A model generated the notes under the pieces. It worked only from the letters and a program-made list of their open reading frames with translations. It was not told where the DNA came from and did no database searches. From positions 1 through 45,632 of IMG/VR virus record IMGVR_UViG_3300042934_001363: a stretch of 45,632 nucleotides of DNA. The stretch is one strand, 5' to 3'. This document shows positions 38,357 to 45,632 of this stretch, one piece after another (positions within the stretch are counted from its first letter, which is position 1; the number at the start of each line of letters is the position of its first letter). This DNA is from a virus. Both the position numbers and the translations under genes were made by a program.

Positions 38357-38607
38357 ACTGCGACTCTCCTGGCGTGATCGTCGTCGACGACGATCACTGC
38401 ATCGTCGTAGAGCCCGAAGCCGAGGTCCTGGTGGTTGCCTTCGGGGACCAGGGGCCTCCCGGGCCGCCCGGCAAGTCCGGCAGCGGCTCCGCGATGATCA
38501 GCACCGATCCAGACAACCAGCTCATCGAAGGCTCCGACGGGGGCCTATTCGTTCCCGAACCTACCGGCGCGGATTACCTCGCGCTCTATTACCTGGCCAG
38601 AGGCTGA
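38353..38607 (+). CDS. Small protein with collagen-like turn
   Basis: An 84-residue protein (PGVIVVDDDHCIVVEPEAEV) with a short GxxGPPGPPGKSG collagen-like element near residue 32 and a C-terminal EPTGADYLALYYLARG. Such short triple-helix elements join or stabilise fibre trimers. The start overlaps the previous stop by four bases. Confidence 0.6.
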   Translation: MNCDSPGVIVVDDDHCIVVEPEAEVLVVAFGDQGPPGPPGKSGSGSAMISTDPDNQLIEGSDGGLFVPEPTGADYLALYYLARG

Positions 38608-38612
38608 CCTGA

Positions 38613-39110
38613 ATGAACATGAACCAACGCATTACCCTGCTGGCCCAGGCCATCGCTGGCGACGTGAAGGCGCTCAAGACTGCTGCGGGAGACCTGACCG
38701 GCCTGAGCACGACGGCTAAGGGAAGCCTGGTGGCGGCGATCAACGAGATCTTCGGCCTGGTGCAAAACGCTGGCAGTGCCGTCATTGACGACACCAAGGG
38801 GAACGGCGATACCGGCTTCACTTGGTCGGCCGACAAGATCTACGACACCATCGAGGCGGCCAAGGCTGCCGTGAAGTCCGACATCTTGGGTGGGGCCGAT
38901 GCAGCCTACGACACGCTGAAGGAGCTGCAGGACATCATCAAGGCGGACGAGACCACCGCCGCTGCCCTGGCCGCCGCCGTGAACAATCGCGTGCGCTTCG
39001 ACGATGCCCAGACCTTGACCCAGCCCCAGAAGGCCCAGGCCTGCGCCAATATCGGCATCGGCGATCCGGACACCGACTTCGCTGCCGCCTATGCCACGGC
39101 AAAGGCCTAA
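38613..39110 (+). CDS. Tail fibre N-terminal-like protein (165 aa)
   Basis: A 165-residue alanine-rich helical protein (RITLLAQAIAGDVKALKTAA, FTWSADKIYDTIEAAKAAVK, AYDTLKELQDIIKADETTA). The opening matches that of the following gene (VTALAQAVAADIKALTTTVA), so both probably attach at the same point or one is a chaperone-like partner. Tail fibre or fibre-adaptor by context. Confidence 0.6.
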   Translation: MNMNQRITLLAQAIAGDVKALKTAAGDLTGLSTTAKGSLVAAINEIFGLVQNAGSAVIDDTKGNGDTGFTWSADKIYDTIEAAKAAVKSDILGGADAAYDTLKELQDIIKADETTAAALAAAVNNRVRFDDAQTLTQPQKAQACANIGIGDPDTDFAAAYATAKA

Positions 39111-39113
39111 GCC

Positions 39114-40169
39114 ATGGCCACTCTCGCTGCGCGGGTTACCGCGCTAGCCCAAGCGGTGGCCGCCGACATCAAGGCGCTCACCACTACGGTGGCTGCCCGC
39201 CTACCGCTTGCCGGAGGCACCCTGTCGGGAGCCATCAACGAAGCCACTCCGGTAACGCTGGCATCAGCTGCCACGATCAACATCGGCGCTGCGGCTGCCA
39301 ACACCATCAATATCAGCGGCACGACTACCATCACCGCCTTCGACACGATCACCGCAGGCGCCCGTCGTACGCTCCGCTTCTCTGGCGCGCTGACCCTGAC
39401 CTATGACGCCACTAAGCTGATCTTGCCCCGGGCAACTAACATCACGACCTTTGCCGGCGATGTGGCGGACTTCGTTAGCCTGGGCAGTGGTAACTGGGCG
39501 TGCATCGGTTATGAGCGTGCTACTGCAGCATCCGCTAAGGGCGATCTTGGCTTGGCGAAAGGTGATGTCGGTCTGGGTAATGTCGATAACACCAGCGACA
39601 TCAGCAAGCCAATCAGCACCGCTACCCAGAGCGCGCTCGACGCCAAGGCGTCGAAGACTTCGCCCCAGTTCACGGATGCCGTATCGGTCGGCGATAAGGG
39701 CACCTTCACTGCCCGCGGTACTCCCTCCGGCAACCAGACCGGGATCACGCTAAATCTGCCCTCCGCACCAGCCGACAAGCGTTCATTCGAAATTCTTTCG
39801 TCGACCTCGGAAAACGGCCGCCTGACATTCCGCACGATCAACGACGCTTACACCGCTGCTCATGAGTTCATGATCGCTTATCGCTCTACCGCCGCAGACC
39901 ACACGATGGACCGTGTGATCTTCCGAGCGGTGAACATGGTGGTTGGCCAGAGCGATCAGCTCAATAGCGCTTACCGGCTCCAGATACTTGGCGGTATCTA
40001 TGCGACCGGCCCTATCCGGCCCGGCCAGTACACCCTGGCGACATTGCCATCCGCATCGAGCAATTCTGGAGCGGAGATCGATGTGACCGACGCCAGCGGA
40101 GGCCCCAAACGGTGCCGCAGCAACGGCACAAACTGGATCATCCTCAACACGACCACCACGGTGTCCTGA
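39114..40169 (+). CDS. Tail fibre protein
   Basis: A 351-residue fibre: an N-terminal helical attachment part, a beta-rich shaft (LPLAGGTLSGAINEATPVTL, TINISGTTTITAFDTITAG), the fibre motif GDVGLGNVDNTSDISKPIS typical of phage fibres, and a C-terminal head (AEIDVTDASGGPKRCRSNGT). It probably binds the host receptor. Spaced three bases after the previous gene and one base before the next. Confidence 0.8.
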   Translation: MATLAARVTALAQAVAADIKALTTTVAARLPLAGGTLSGAINEATPVTLASAATINIGAAAANTINISGTTTITAFDTITAGARRTLRFSGALTLTYDATKLILPRATNITTFAGDVADFVSLGSGNWACIGYERATAASAKGDLGLAKGDVGLGNVDNTSDISKPISTATQSALDAKASKTSPQFTDAVSVGDKGTFTARGTPSGNQTGITLNLPSAPADKRSFEILSSTSENGRLTFRTINDAYTAAHEFMIAYRSTAADHTMDRVIFRAVNMVVGQSDQLNSAYRLQILGGIYATGPIRPGQYTLATLPSASSNSGAEIDVTDASGGPKRCRSNGTNWIILNTTTTVS

Positions 40170-40170
40170 C

Positions 40171-40860
40171 ATGACGACCCTCACCGCGCGGGACATCCCG
40201 TACGAAATCAAGATCCGCCTGGACGCCAACGGTATCCGTGGTGCCCAGTACCAGACCCTGCGCCAGTGGCTCCGCGAGGACGGCAGCGTGGACCAGGAGC
40301 GCGAAAACGACGTGGTTCCGTTATCGCTAGTCGACGACGGCGTAAAGACCCTGTTGGCTGAGGTTCTCGGGGAGGCGGCAGCCACGGCATTAACCCAGAA
40401 TGCCAAGCTCGCCGAGCAACTGGAGGCAGCCCAGCAGGTCGCCCAGGTTGATGCCGCAACACTGGCTGAAGCCCAGGCCACCATAACCAATCTGCAGGCG
40501 CAGATCGCCGATCTGACCCAGCCAGCCGAGTCCACTGCCCAGCAGCGCATCGCGGCGCGGCGGTACCAGGCCCAGATCGGCGGAACCACACTGGATGGCA
40601 TGCCAGTCGACACTAGCACCGACAGCCAGGCGCTGATCACCGGCGCCGCCCTGGCCGCTGTGCTCGACAGCACCTACGTCTGCCGCTGGAAGATGGCTGA
40701 TGGCACCCGGGTCGAACTGGACACCAAGATGATCATCGCCGTGGCGTCAGCCGTGCGCGACCACATCCAGGCCTGCTACGACCGTGAGGACGAGCTACTG
40801 ACTGCGGTTGCCGATGGCACCTTCACCGACGCCATGCTAGATCAGGGCTGGCCGGCATGA
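40171..40860 (+). CDS. DUF4376-type tail fibre assembly protein
   Basis: A 229-residue protein whose C-terminal half (AARRYQAQIGGTTLDGMPVD, TDSQALITGAALAAVLDS) matches DUF4376, a domain seen in proteins following tail fibre genes. A glutamine/alanine coiled coil (AKLAEQLEAAQQVAQVDAAT) precedes it. A fibre chaperone or tail tip role is inferred. Confidence 0.78.
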   Translation: MTTLTARDIPYEIKIRLDANGIRGAQYQTLRQWLREDGSVDQERENDVVPLSLVDDGVKTLLAEVLGEAAATALTQNAKLAEQLEAAQQVAQVDAATLAEAQATITNLQAQIADLTQPAESTAQQRIAARRYQAQIGGTTLDGMPVDTSTDSQALITGAALAAVLDSTYVCRWKMADGTRVELDTKMIIAVASAVRDHIQACYDREDELLTAVADGTFTDAMLDQGWPA

Positions 40861-41216
40861 ACCGATTCCCAGAGCCACTGCAGGCTGAACTGCAGACCGA
40901 CCGCAAGACGTGGCGCCTTCTGGCGCCATTTTCGTATCTGGATCCCGAGCAAGGCCTGCTGACGGTGCCGCCCGGCTTCGAGACCGACTTCGCCAGCGTG
41001 CCGCGCCTGCCGGTGGTCTTCGACCTGGTGGGTGCCTATGGCCACGCGGCTGCGGTGCTGCACGACTGGCTCTACAGGACCTGCCTGCTGCCGCGCGAGC
41101 AGGCCGACCGCGTCTTCTTCAATGCCCTGCGCTCGAGTGGAATCGCGAGGTGGCGCACCTGGCTGATGTGGGGCGGTGTCCGGATCGGTGGCGCCAGCCG
41201 CTACGGCGCCGGGTGA
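40857..41216 (+). CDS. DUF1353 family protein
   Basis: A 119-residue protein with the DUF1353 pattern: LLTVPPGFETDFASVPRL, AAVLHDWLYRTCLLPREQAD and FFNALRSSG. These occur in phage lysis or tail regions; the conserved His-Asp-Trp (LHDWLY) suggests a possible hydrolase-like site, but the function is unknown. Four-base overlap with the preceding gene. Confidence 0.85.
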   Translation: MNRFPEPLQAELQTDRKTWRLLAPFSYLDPEQGLLTVPPGFETDFASVPRLPVVFDLVGAYGHAAAVLHDWLYRTCLLPREQADRVFFNALRSSGIARWRTWLMWGGVRIGGASRYGAG

Positions 41217-41324
41217 AATCCTCACGCTTGTGCAGAATTGCCCACCGGATAGCACCACCAGTACCTGAATCCTCGCGCTCGTGAGGACGATCCAACTACC
41301 GAGGATTCCTAGGTAGTTCACCAG

Positions 41325-41345
41325 CCCGCCTAGCGCGGGTTTTTT
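41325..41345 (+). terminator. Intrinsic terminator before the lysis genes
   Basis: CCCGC, loop CTAGC, GCGGG followed by six T. Upstream, 41217-41324 holds a near-repeat (AATCCTC-CGCT-GTG) at about 41218 and 41269 and a CTACC...GGTAG dyad but no gene. Confidence 0.7.
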
Positions 41346-41361
41346 GTGCCCGGAGAAAACC

Positions 41362-41880
41362 ATGCGGACATCCGCCGAGGGCATTGCCCTCATGCACCAC
41401 TACGAGAGCTGCCGGCTGGCTGCCTATCCGGACCCCGGTAGCAAGGACGGCCGGCCATGGACGATTGGCTGGGGGCACACCGGTCCCGAGGTCAAGAGAG
41501 GACTGGTCTGGACCCAGGCACAGGCAGACGCTGCCTTCGTTCAGGACCTAGCCAAAACCGAGGCCGGAGTTCAGCGCCTGGTCAAGGTGCCCCTGACCCA
41601 AGGCCAGTTCGATGCCCTGGTTTCGTTCGCCTACAACGTGGGCCTGGACGAGAACAAGAACGGCAAGGCGGAGGGCCTCGGCGAATCAACTCTCCTGCGC
41701 AAGCTGAACGCTAAGGACTATGCCGGCGCAGCCGAGCAGTTCCTGGTTTGGAATAAGAACGACGGAGCGGTGATGTACGGCCTCACCCGACGCCGTACGG
41801 GGGAACGTGCCATGTTCCTGGGTGCCACTGCCCGAGTGGCCATCGTCACTGGAGGCCAGGCGAAGAGGTTGCCCGCGTGA
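41362..41880 (+). CDS. Endolysin, GH24 lysozyme family
   Basis: Degrades peptidoglycan to release phage. A 172-residue lysozyme of the GH24 type with Glu15 (MHHYESCRL), Asp24 (AAYPDPG) and the TIGWGHT motif (34-40). There is no signal-anchor sequence, so it depends on the holin. CGGAGAA stands eight bases before ATG 41362. The i-spanin gene overlaps its stop by four bases (GTGA). Confidence 0.92.
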   Translation: MRTSAEGIALMHHYESCRLAAYPDPGSKDGRPWTIGWGHTGPEVKRGLVWTQAQADAAFVQDLAKTEAGVQRLVKVPLTQGQFDALVSFAYNVGLDENKNGKAEGLGESTLLRKLNAKDYAGAAEQFLVWNKNDGAVMYGLTRRRTGERAMFLGATARVAIVTGGQAKRLPA

Positions 41881-42290
41881 GCGCGCTATTCGAGCAGTAC
41901 AGGACGGCCGTGCTCGCGGTCGCCGCAGTCGTGTTGCTCGGCCTGGGCGCGTTGGCAGGTGCCGGCGCTGCCTACTGGCTCACCGCCGACCACTACCGGC
42001 CCATCGTCCAGAAGCTGCAGGACAAGGTAGAGGCGTCGGCCAGCACCCTGGCGTCCTGCCGCACCACCAGCAGCACGCTGGAGGGGCAGGTTGGGCAGCA
42101 GAACCTGGCGCTGGCTGACCTGCGCCTGGCCGCCGAGAAGCGCACCAAGGACGCCGAGCCGATCCAGCAGCAGGCCGCCAAGGCCGCCGCCGGCAACTAC
42201 CAGGCAGCCAATCGCCTGCAGCAGGAGCGCACCGGGGGCGACCCGGCGACGGCCGCCGCGGCCATCATCGACAAGGAGTTGGGCCTATGA
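41877..42290 (+). CDS. i-spanin (Rz-like)
   Basis: Inner-membrane spanin that disrupts the outer membrane with its partner. The 137-residue protein starts at a GTG, has an N-terminal membrane anchor (AVLAVAAVVLLGLGALAGAG) and a long periplasmic coiled coil (VEASASTLASCRTTSSTLEG, LADLRLAAEKRTKDAEPI). The o-spanin gene follows with a four-base overlap instead of being nested within it. Confidence 0.85.
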   Translation: MSALFEQYRTAVLAVAAVVLLGLGALAGAGAAYWLTADHYRPIVQKLQDKVEASASTLASCRTTSSTLEGQVGQQNLALADLRLAAEKRTKDAEPIQQQAAKAAAGNYQAANRLQQERTGGDPATAAAAIIDKELGL

Positions 42291-42553
42291 GGTGGATCAT
42301 CGTGGGAATGGTGGTCGCGCTGGCGGGGTGCGCTGGCCAGCCCGTTGCCGAGCCTGAGCCGCGGGTGGTGCGCGTAGAGGTGCCTGTCCAAGTGCCGTGC
42401 CGGGTGATGGCGCCAGCGGTGCCGGCGTGGGTGGCAGAGGGGCTGCGTAAGGAGGACAGCTTGGAGGTGAAGGTCCGGGCGCTGCTGGCGGAGCGCCGGC
42501 AGCGGATCGGATACGAGAGGGAGCTGGTGGCTGCAGTTGTTGGTTGCCAGTGA
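42287..42553 (+). CDS. o-spanin lipoprotein (Rz1-like)
   Basis: Outer-membrane partner of Rz. The 88-residue precursor has a lipoprotein signal with lipobox VALAGC (Cys15), a proline-rich mature start (QPVAEPEPRVVRVEVPV) and a helical C-terminus (LEVKVRALLAERRQRIGYE). A decayed copy of its middle part occurs at 43291-43382. Confidence 0.85.
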   Translation: MRWIIVGMVVALAGCAGQPVAEPEPRVVRVEVPVQVPCRVMAPAVPAWVAEGLRKEDSLEVKVRALLAERRQRIGYERELVAAVVGCQ

Positions 42554-42707
42554 CAGGTCAACAAAGCCGAAAGCAGGCTGCTAGCTCGATACAGTACCTA
42601 TCGCCACGATCATTGCACTTGGCGTGAGGGAGGAAAGAGGCTGTTCGACGCGTTTACCGTCTGTGTTGATTGGCTGAGGTGGCGGCGTAGGTTTGCTTAC
42701 CTGGTAG

Positions 42708-42887
42708 TTACGCCGGGGGTCGAAAATTGTAATTGTCCTTGTTAAGAGATAGCGCAATCGAACGCTCCTTCCCGGCCTGAAGCCTAGGCTCTACGGTCCA
42801 TCCATTTGCGGAAATTATTGCGATGAAGAAGCCCGTTAGTAAGGCGAATGCTGCGCCACATGTCGCAAGCGCAACTACCTCAATCAC
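42708..42887 (-). CDS. Small single-span membrane protein (59 aa)
   Basis: From GTG 42887, six bases after GGAGAG, reads MIEVVALATCGAAFALLTGF then FIAIISANGWTVEPRLQAG: one membrane segment and a short periplasmic tail (SIALSLNKDNYNF). It resembles the product of 44834-45055, which lies beyond the attachment site. It is transcribed against the lysis genes. Function unknown; superinfection exclusion is a possibility for such proteins. Confidence 0.5.
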   Translation of the reverse strand: MIEVVALATCGAAFALLTGFFIAIISANGWTVEPRLQAGKERSIALSLNKDNYNFRPPA

Positions 42888-43156
42888 TTTTTTCTCTCCA
42901 TAACCACCTCGCTGATCTGTCAGCTGGCGCATCCATACGCGGCAGGATTTATCTGACAACACTGGATAAAGGGGGTAGGCATATCGCCCGGAGAATTGCC
43001 ATTGGTAGCGGAAAAGACAGCACTTCCATAAGCTGCCCAGACCATACTGGGGCGCTGCTCGAACGAAGAACCATCCTGCTCCCTCCGGGTGGTGCGTCAT
43101 AGCCGACGCCGTAGTTATTGCCAACTGGACCGCTTGGGATTATGCGGGCCTGGCGC

Positions 43157-43261
43157 TTAGCTCATAGCTATGAGCTGATATTGCTTTCCCTCGATACGCA
43201 TTAGGTCTTCAGTCTCGAACGCGCCGGCCACCCGGTACAGTCTCTCGTCCATTACCGTCAT
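43157..43261 (-). CDS. Doubtful short gene (34 aa)
   Basis: Reads MTVMDERLYRVAGAFETEDL then MRIEGKQYQLIAMS. The protein looks natural but there is no clear ribosome site, and the frame is open for eight codons upstream to a TGA. It may be the remaining C-terminal part of a larger lost gene. The surrounding region 42890-43290 otherwise shows nothing I can support. Confidence 0.3.
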   Translation of the reverse strand: MTVMDERLYRVAGAFETEDLMRIEGKQYQLIAMS

Positions 43262-43290
43262 GCGGCCGACGTCGTCATTGGCGGAGCTCG

Positions 43291-43382
43291 GAAGTCATCC
43301 ATCATGGGCATCGCAAGATCTGCGCAAAAAACAGTATGGAGGTGAAGGTGAGGGCGCTGCTGGCGCTGAACATCTGCCGAAG
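43291..43382 (+). pseudogene. Remnant of an Rz1-like o-spanin gene
   Basis: HPSWASQDLRKK in one frame and SMEVKVRALLALN in the next correspond to VPAWVAEGLRKE and SLEVKVRALLAER of the intact o-spanin. At DNA level 43331-43365 matches 42456-42490 in 31 of 35 positions. The remnant is frameshifted and lacks the lipobox and end. After it a short open reading (EHLRQELARAMAIDEKMDAN, HVRSQVSWLQGTR) runs to 43490, origin unknown. Confidence 0.6.
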
Positions 43383-43625
43383 GTGAGCGAGCACCTTCGG
43401 CAGGAGCTGGCCAGGGCGATGGCCATCGACGAGAAGATGGATGCTAATCACGTGCGCAGCCAGGTCAGTTGGTTGCAGGGAACGCGGTAGGCTATCGGAA
43501 GGCTCTAGGCCGCAAGAGTGCTGGATTCTTGTAGTAGCGGCCTGCGAAAAAATGACTCGTTTGGCATTTGCTAATGCGCTTTATGAAGCTATGGTCCATA
43601 TGGTAATACTGTTTGGAGAGGGCGC

Positions 43626-43877
43626 GTGGAAGGTTTAGCAGCCCGGCTGGCTTTGTTGGAGCCCCCTATCAGACACTTCATTGAGTGGAGAGGAGATGGT
43701 GGCTTGTTGTTGACTTTGATTGATCCGTCAGTGCCGGCGAGGGTATCTAGGCACATCGACCGGAAGCACCTGCAGGATGTTCATTACCTGAATCTGGTGG
43801 TCCTGCATGCAGTCAATGAACTACGCAGAAAGGGATCCCACGTTCCGCTGGAAGCAGATACCGTCTTGGTGAAGTAG
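43626..43877 (+). CDS. Hypothetical protein, paralogue of the 6951-7232 product
   Basis: An 83-residue protein starting at GTG 43626 (GGAGAG upstream): EPPIRHFIEWRGDGGLLLTL, VSRHIDRKHLQDVHYLNLVV, LHAVNELRRKGS. It is clearly homologous with the 6951-7232 product over its whole length; that copy has ten extra C-terminal residues. A candidate promoter (TTGGCA near 43560, TATGAA 15 bases later) precedes it. Unknown function. Confidence 0.65.
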   Translation: MEGLAARLALLEPPIRHFIEWRGDGGLLLTLIDPSVPARVSRHIDRKHLQDVHYLNLVVLHAVNELRRKGSHVPLEADTVLVK

Positions 43878-43904
43878 GAAGGAGGTCAGCTGGAGGGGCG
43901 TGCT

Positions 43905-44006
43905 TCACCAGAAATCGAACAGACGGACACAAAGGCCTAGGATCGCGAGAGCACCCGGTACTAGACAGAAGACCAGACCGAGCGCGAATGATGTGCTCTC
44001 TGGCAT
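43905..44006 (-). CDS. Single-span membrane peptide (33 aa)
   Basis: Reads MPESTSFALGLVFCLVPGAL then AILGLCVRLFDFW: one hydrophobic helix and an aromatic end. AGGAGA lies five bases before ATG 44006. Similar in size and build to the peptide at 9754-9858. Located at the extreme right of the prophage, a frequent place for lysogenic-conversion genes. The following 44010-44280 shows no supportable gene. Confidence 0.45.
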   Translation of the reverse strand: MPESTSFALGLVFCLVPGALAILGLCVRLFDFW

Positions 44007-44284
44007 ACGGTCTCCTGGACCGGTCATTCTCAAAGGTAGTCGACCGCCAGCGGGCAGAGCGGTTGCTTGGCGCGCTAGCTTTCCAGCTAAACCCCGACGA
44101 TTGACATCGAGATGGCTACGGATGAAACGGTAGGGGGGTATTCGGCAGAACGCCGGGGGAGTGAGAAAATCGTTTCCGTATCGGAGTTGGCATGCCGCGT
44201 CACTACTGGGCTGGAGCCCTATTCGACAGGTACAACTTACGGAAATGAAAAAGCTATGTAGGCCGCGCCGTTGCTGGATTTCTC

Positions 44285-44346
44285 GGCAGACTTGAAAACC
44301 GCCGACTCGCAAGGGTCCCAGAGTTCGAATCTCTGCGCTTCCGCCA
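44285..44346 (+). tRNA. 3' fragment of tRNA-Ser(TGA): attR of the prophage
   Basis: The anticodon loop CTTGAAA with its stem, a short variable arm, the T arm AGTTCGAATCT in its stem and the acceptor end GCGCTTCCG-CCA are present, but no 5' half (GGAAGC...) stands upstream. This is a displaced tRNA 3' end, as left by integration into a tRNA gene. The intact gene should be restored at the left end, just outside position 1 beside the integrase. The exact crossover within the fragment cannot be fixed without attL. Confidence 0.75.
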
Positions 44347-44352
44347 TCTTCG

Positions 44353-44377
44353 AAGCCCCGTTCCTACGGGGCTTTTT
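44353..44377 (+). terminator. Terminator of the tRNA-Ser gene
   Basis: AAGCCCCG, loop TTCCTA, CGGGGCTT followed by further T, directly behind the tRNA 3' end. Belongs to the host side of the junction. Between 44380 and 44830 I see no gene I can support; a leftward hydrophobic frame ends at 44704 without a good start. Confidence 0.75.
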
Positions 44378-44833
44378 GCTGTCTGAGGGGGCGGATTTCA
44401 AGGGTCGTTGGGCAGGTAGAAAGGAAGGTGTTCCGAAAATATCGCGGAACCGCTTCAACGCCCTGTCATGGATGGAGCCGAGCCCCTGACTCCAATCATC
44501 CCGGCAGCATGGCCTGCAGGGTCCCGTGGTCAGTCTGAAGCGCATGCGCTGCGCTGGATAGGCGAGCCAGGTGGCGTGGTTGTTCAAGGCTCGAAGGTAC
44601 CTGCCTCTTGGGATGAGCAATCAGGGCAACAGGCCTTGACTGCAAGGCGTCGACGACTGACTGGCCACTGGCGAACGCCGCAAGTGGAAGCATTCAGTGC
44701 TTATCAAGAAGCGATTATGGCGATCACGAAGATGGTAGCCAGGCCAACGCACATCGCGCTCAAAGTGACTGCCAGTAGGCCTTCATAGCTGGATAGCGAT
44801 CCTCGGCGAAAAGCTGCGGACCTCAGCGGGGCG

Positions 44834-45055
44834 CTACTTATCCGATAGTGGGGCCTGGGCTCGAAGAGCGTCACTGTCCTTGTTAGTTGATAGCGCAACT
44901 GAAATATCCTTTTCAGTCTGGGTGCTGGCCGGTGGGCGCCAGCTATTAGCAGCGATTGTGGCGTCAGCAAAGCTCAACAGCAAGACAATTGCTGATACGC
45001 AGGTTCCTATGGCAATCGCGTCGATCACCTTCTGTTCTTTCACAGGGGCATTCAT
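44834..45055 (-). CDS. Small single-span membrane protein, paralogue of 42708-42887
   Basis: From ATG 45055: MNAPVKEQKVIDAIAIGTCV, SAIVLLLSFADATIAANSW and a tail DISVALSTNKDSDAL. It matches the 42708-42887 product in plan and in positions (K-V-I-[DE], GTC/ATC, AANSW/SANGW, ISVALSTNKD/SIALSLNKD). A shorter GTG start (VIDAIAIG) with AGAAGG before it is possible. It lies beyond attR, so it is either host or left from an earlier element at the same tRNA. Confidence 0.5.
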   Translation of the reverse strand: MNAPVKEQKVIDAIAIGTCVSAIVLLLSFADATIAANSWRPPASTQTEKDISVALSTNKDSDALRAQAPLSDK

Positions 45056-45368
45056 GGTTGGTTGCTTAGCACGGGTTGCCGTCAATTGAAGTTGTCTGAC
45101 AATTGGGTTTGGCAGAAGTGCAGACAGCCTTTGATCCTTGATAACCAACCGCAGCCTTTATCACCGAGCATCATAGGAAAGGCGTCGCTTTTCGGCTGTA
45201 TGACCAGGGCGCGGGCGGCGACAGGGACGCAGCCTGGGTGGCTGACGGGAAAAGACTCGAAGCTACGTTTTGCGGTACTGGAAGCTTATCGATCTCTGGA
45301 TTCGGTCCAGATAGAGGGCAACGTTTGAGGATGGTAGACGCCCCGGGCCTTGCCCTGACCTGTACGGA

Positions 45369-45632
45369 CTACAGGGCTTTCTTGTATTCCTTGTCCGCCT
45401 TCTTGTCCTCGCGATGCCGCTCCTTGTCGAGGTGGTTATCGGTACGATCTGCTTCGTCGGCGGTATGGACAGCACCTTTGTCGACCTCCCTGGCGTCGTG
45501 GTGGGCATCCTTACGGGTATCACGTCCGTCCTGACGCACGCTCTTTTCCAGCGGGCTTTCCGCCAGTGCCACGCTGGTACCGAAGGCTCCAAGCAGGGCC
45601 AACAGGGCTGCCGCTTTAACAGATGGTCTCAT
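45369..45632 (-). CDS. Host exported highly charged protein (87 aa)
   Basis: The start ATG coincides with the last base of the window. MRPSVKAAALLALLGAFGTS-VALAES is a signal peptide; the mature part is an extremely charged, helical sequence of Asp, His, Lys and Arg (DGRDTRKDAHHDAREVDKGA, DNHLDKERHREDKKADKEY). It is complete, ending at TAG 45369-45371. Probably a periplasmic protein of the host chromosome; no family recognised. The stretch 45056-45368 shows nothing firm. Confidence 0.65.
   Translation of the reverse strand: MRPSVKAAALLALLGAFGTSVALAESPLEKSVRQDGRDTRKDAHHDAREVDKGAVHTADEADRTDNHLDKERHREDKKADKEYKKAL

Noticed and set aside
44496-44693. Leftward 65-residue frame beyond attR
   Set aside because: No ribosome site or recognisable features; composition does not distinguish it from chance.
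1-45632. CRISPR arrays, insertion sequences and rRNA
   Set aside because: No regularly spaced repeats, transposase motifs or rRNA-like stretches were seen.

Overview
The window is an almost complete, lambda-like (siphovirus-type) prophage in a GC-rich gammaproteobacterium, most likely a Pseudomonas. That call rests on overall family resemblance of the early and late genes and on the tRNA-Ser fragment at the right end; no database search was run. The left edge coincides with the stop codon of the integrase. The right end of the prophage is a displaced 3' piece of a tRNA-Ser(TGA) gene at about 44285-44346 followed by the tRNA terminator, and what lies beyond is host DNA or the remains of an older element at the same site.

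Layout. Positions 1-6500 hold the leftward early region: integrase, a DUF4224 protein, a broken small helix-turn-helix gene, two rightward small genes, a cytosine-C5 DNA methyltransferase, a chain of small overlapping genes, a candidate structured RNA, and LuxR-like and LexA-like DNA-binding proteins. It is driven by a promoter (PL) at 6429-6457 that is embedded in repressor operators. Positions 6584-9858 are accessory: several small secreted or membrane proteins, a pair of paralogue-bearing small genes, and an overlapping two-gene unit (8042-9315) with a DUF1828-like protein. Positions 9884-10898 are the CI/Cro switch. Positions 11082-14917 are the rightward early region: replication initiator, DnaC-like loader, YbcO-like nuclease, RusA resolvase and a protein in the position of a late regulator.

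Late region. A candidate late promoter with two tandem terminators (14914-15063) is followed by a Com-like zinc finger, a PL7-type alginate lyase, small accessory genes, holin-like membrane proteins, terminase, portal, a fused prohead protease/major capsid protein, tail tube, a tail chaperone with a perfect -1 slippery site, a 982-residue tape measure, tail-tip and fibre genes, and lysozyme plus both spanins. Accessory 'moron' genes with their own terminators interrupt the tail genes at 28065-28620 and 31999-32534.

Most notable points: (1) a 103-nt candidate structured RNA with 16-nt closing arms in the leftward operon; (2) four leftward small genes interrupted by in-frame stops or a frameshift while the structural genes are intact; (3) a shared CAC-N5-GTG operator code at both the CI/Cro switch and PL; (4) a prophage-borne alginate lyase; (5) an uncharacterised two-gene unit next to cI; (6) signs of prophage accretion at the right end, namely an Rz1 remnant and paralogous small membrane genes on both sides of attR.
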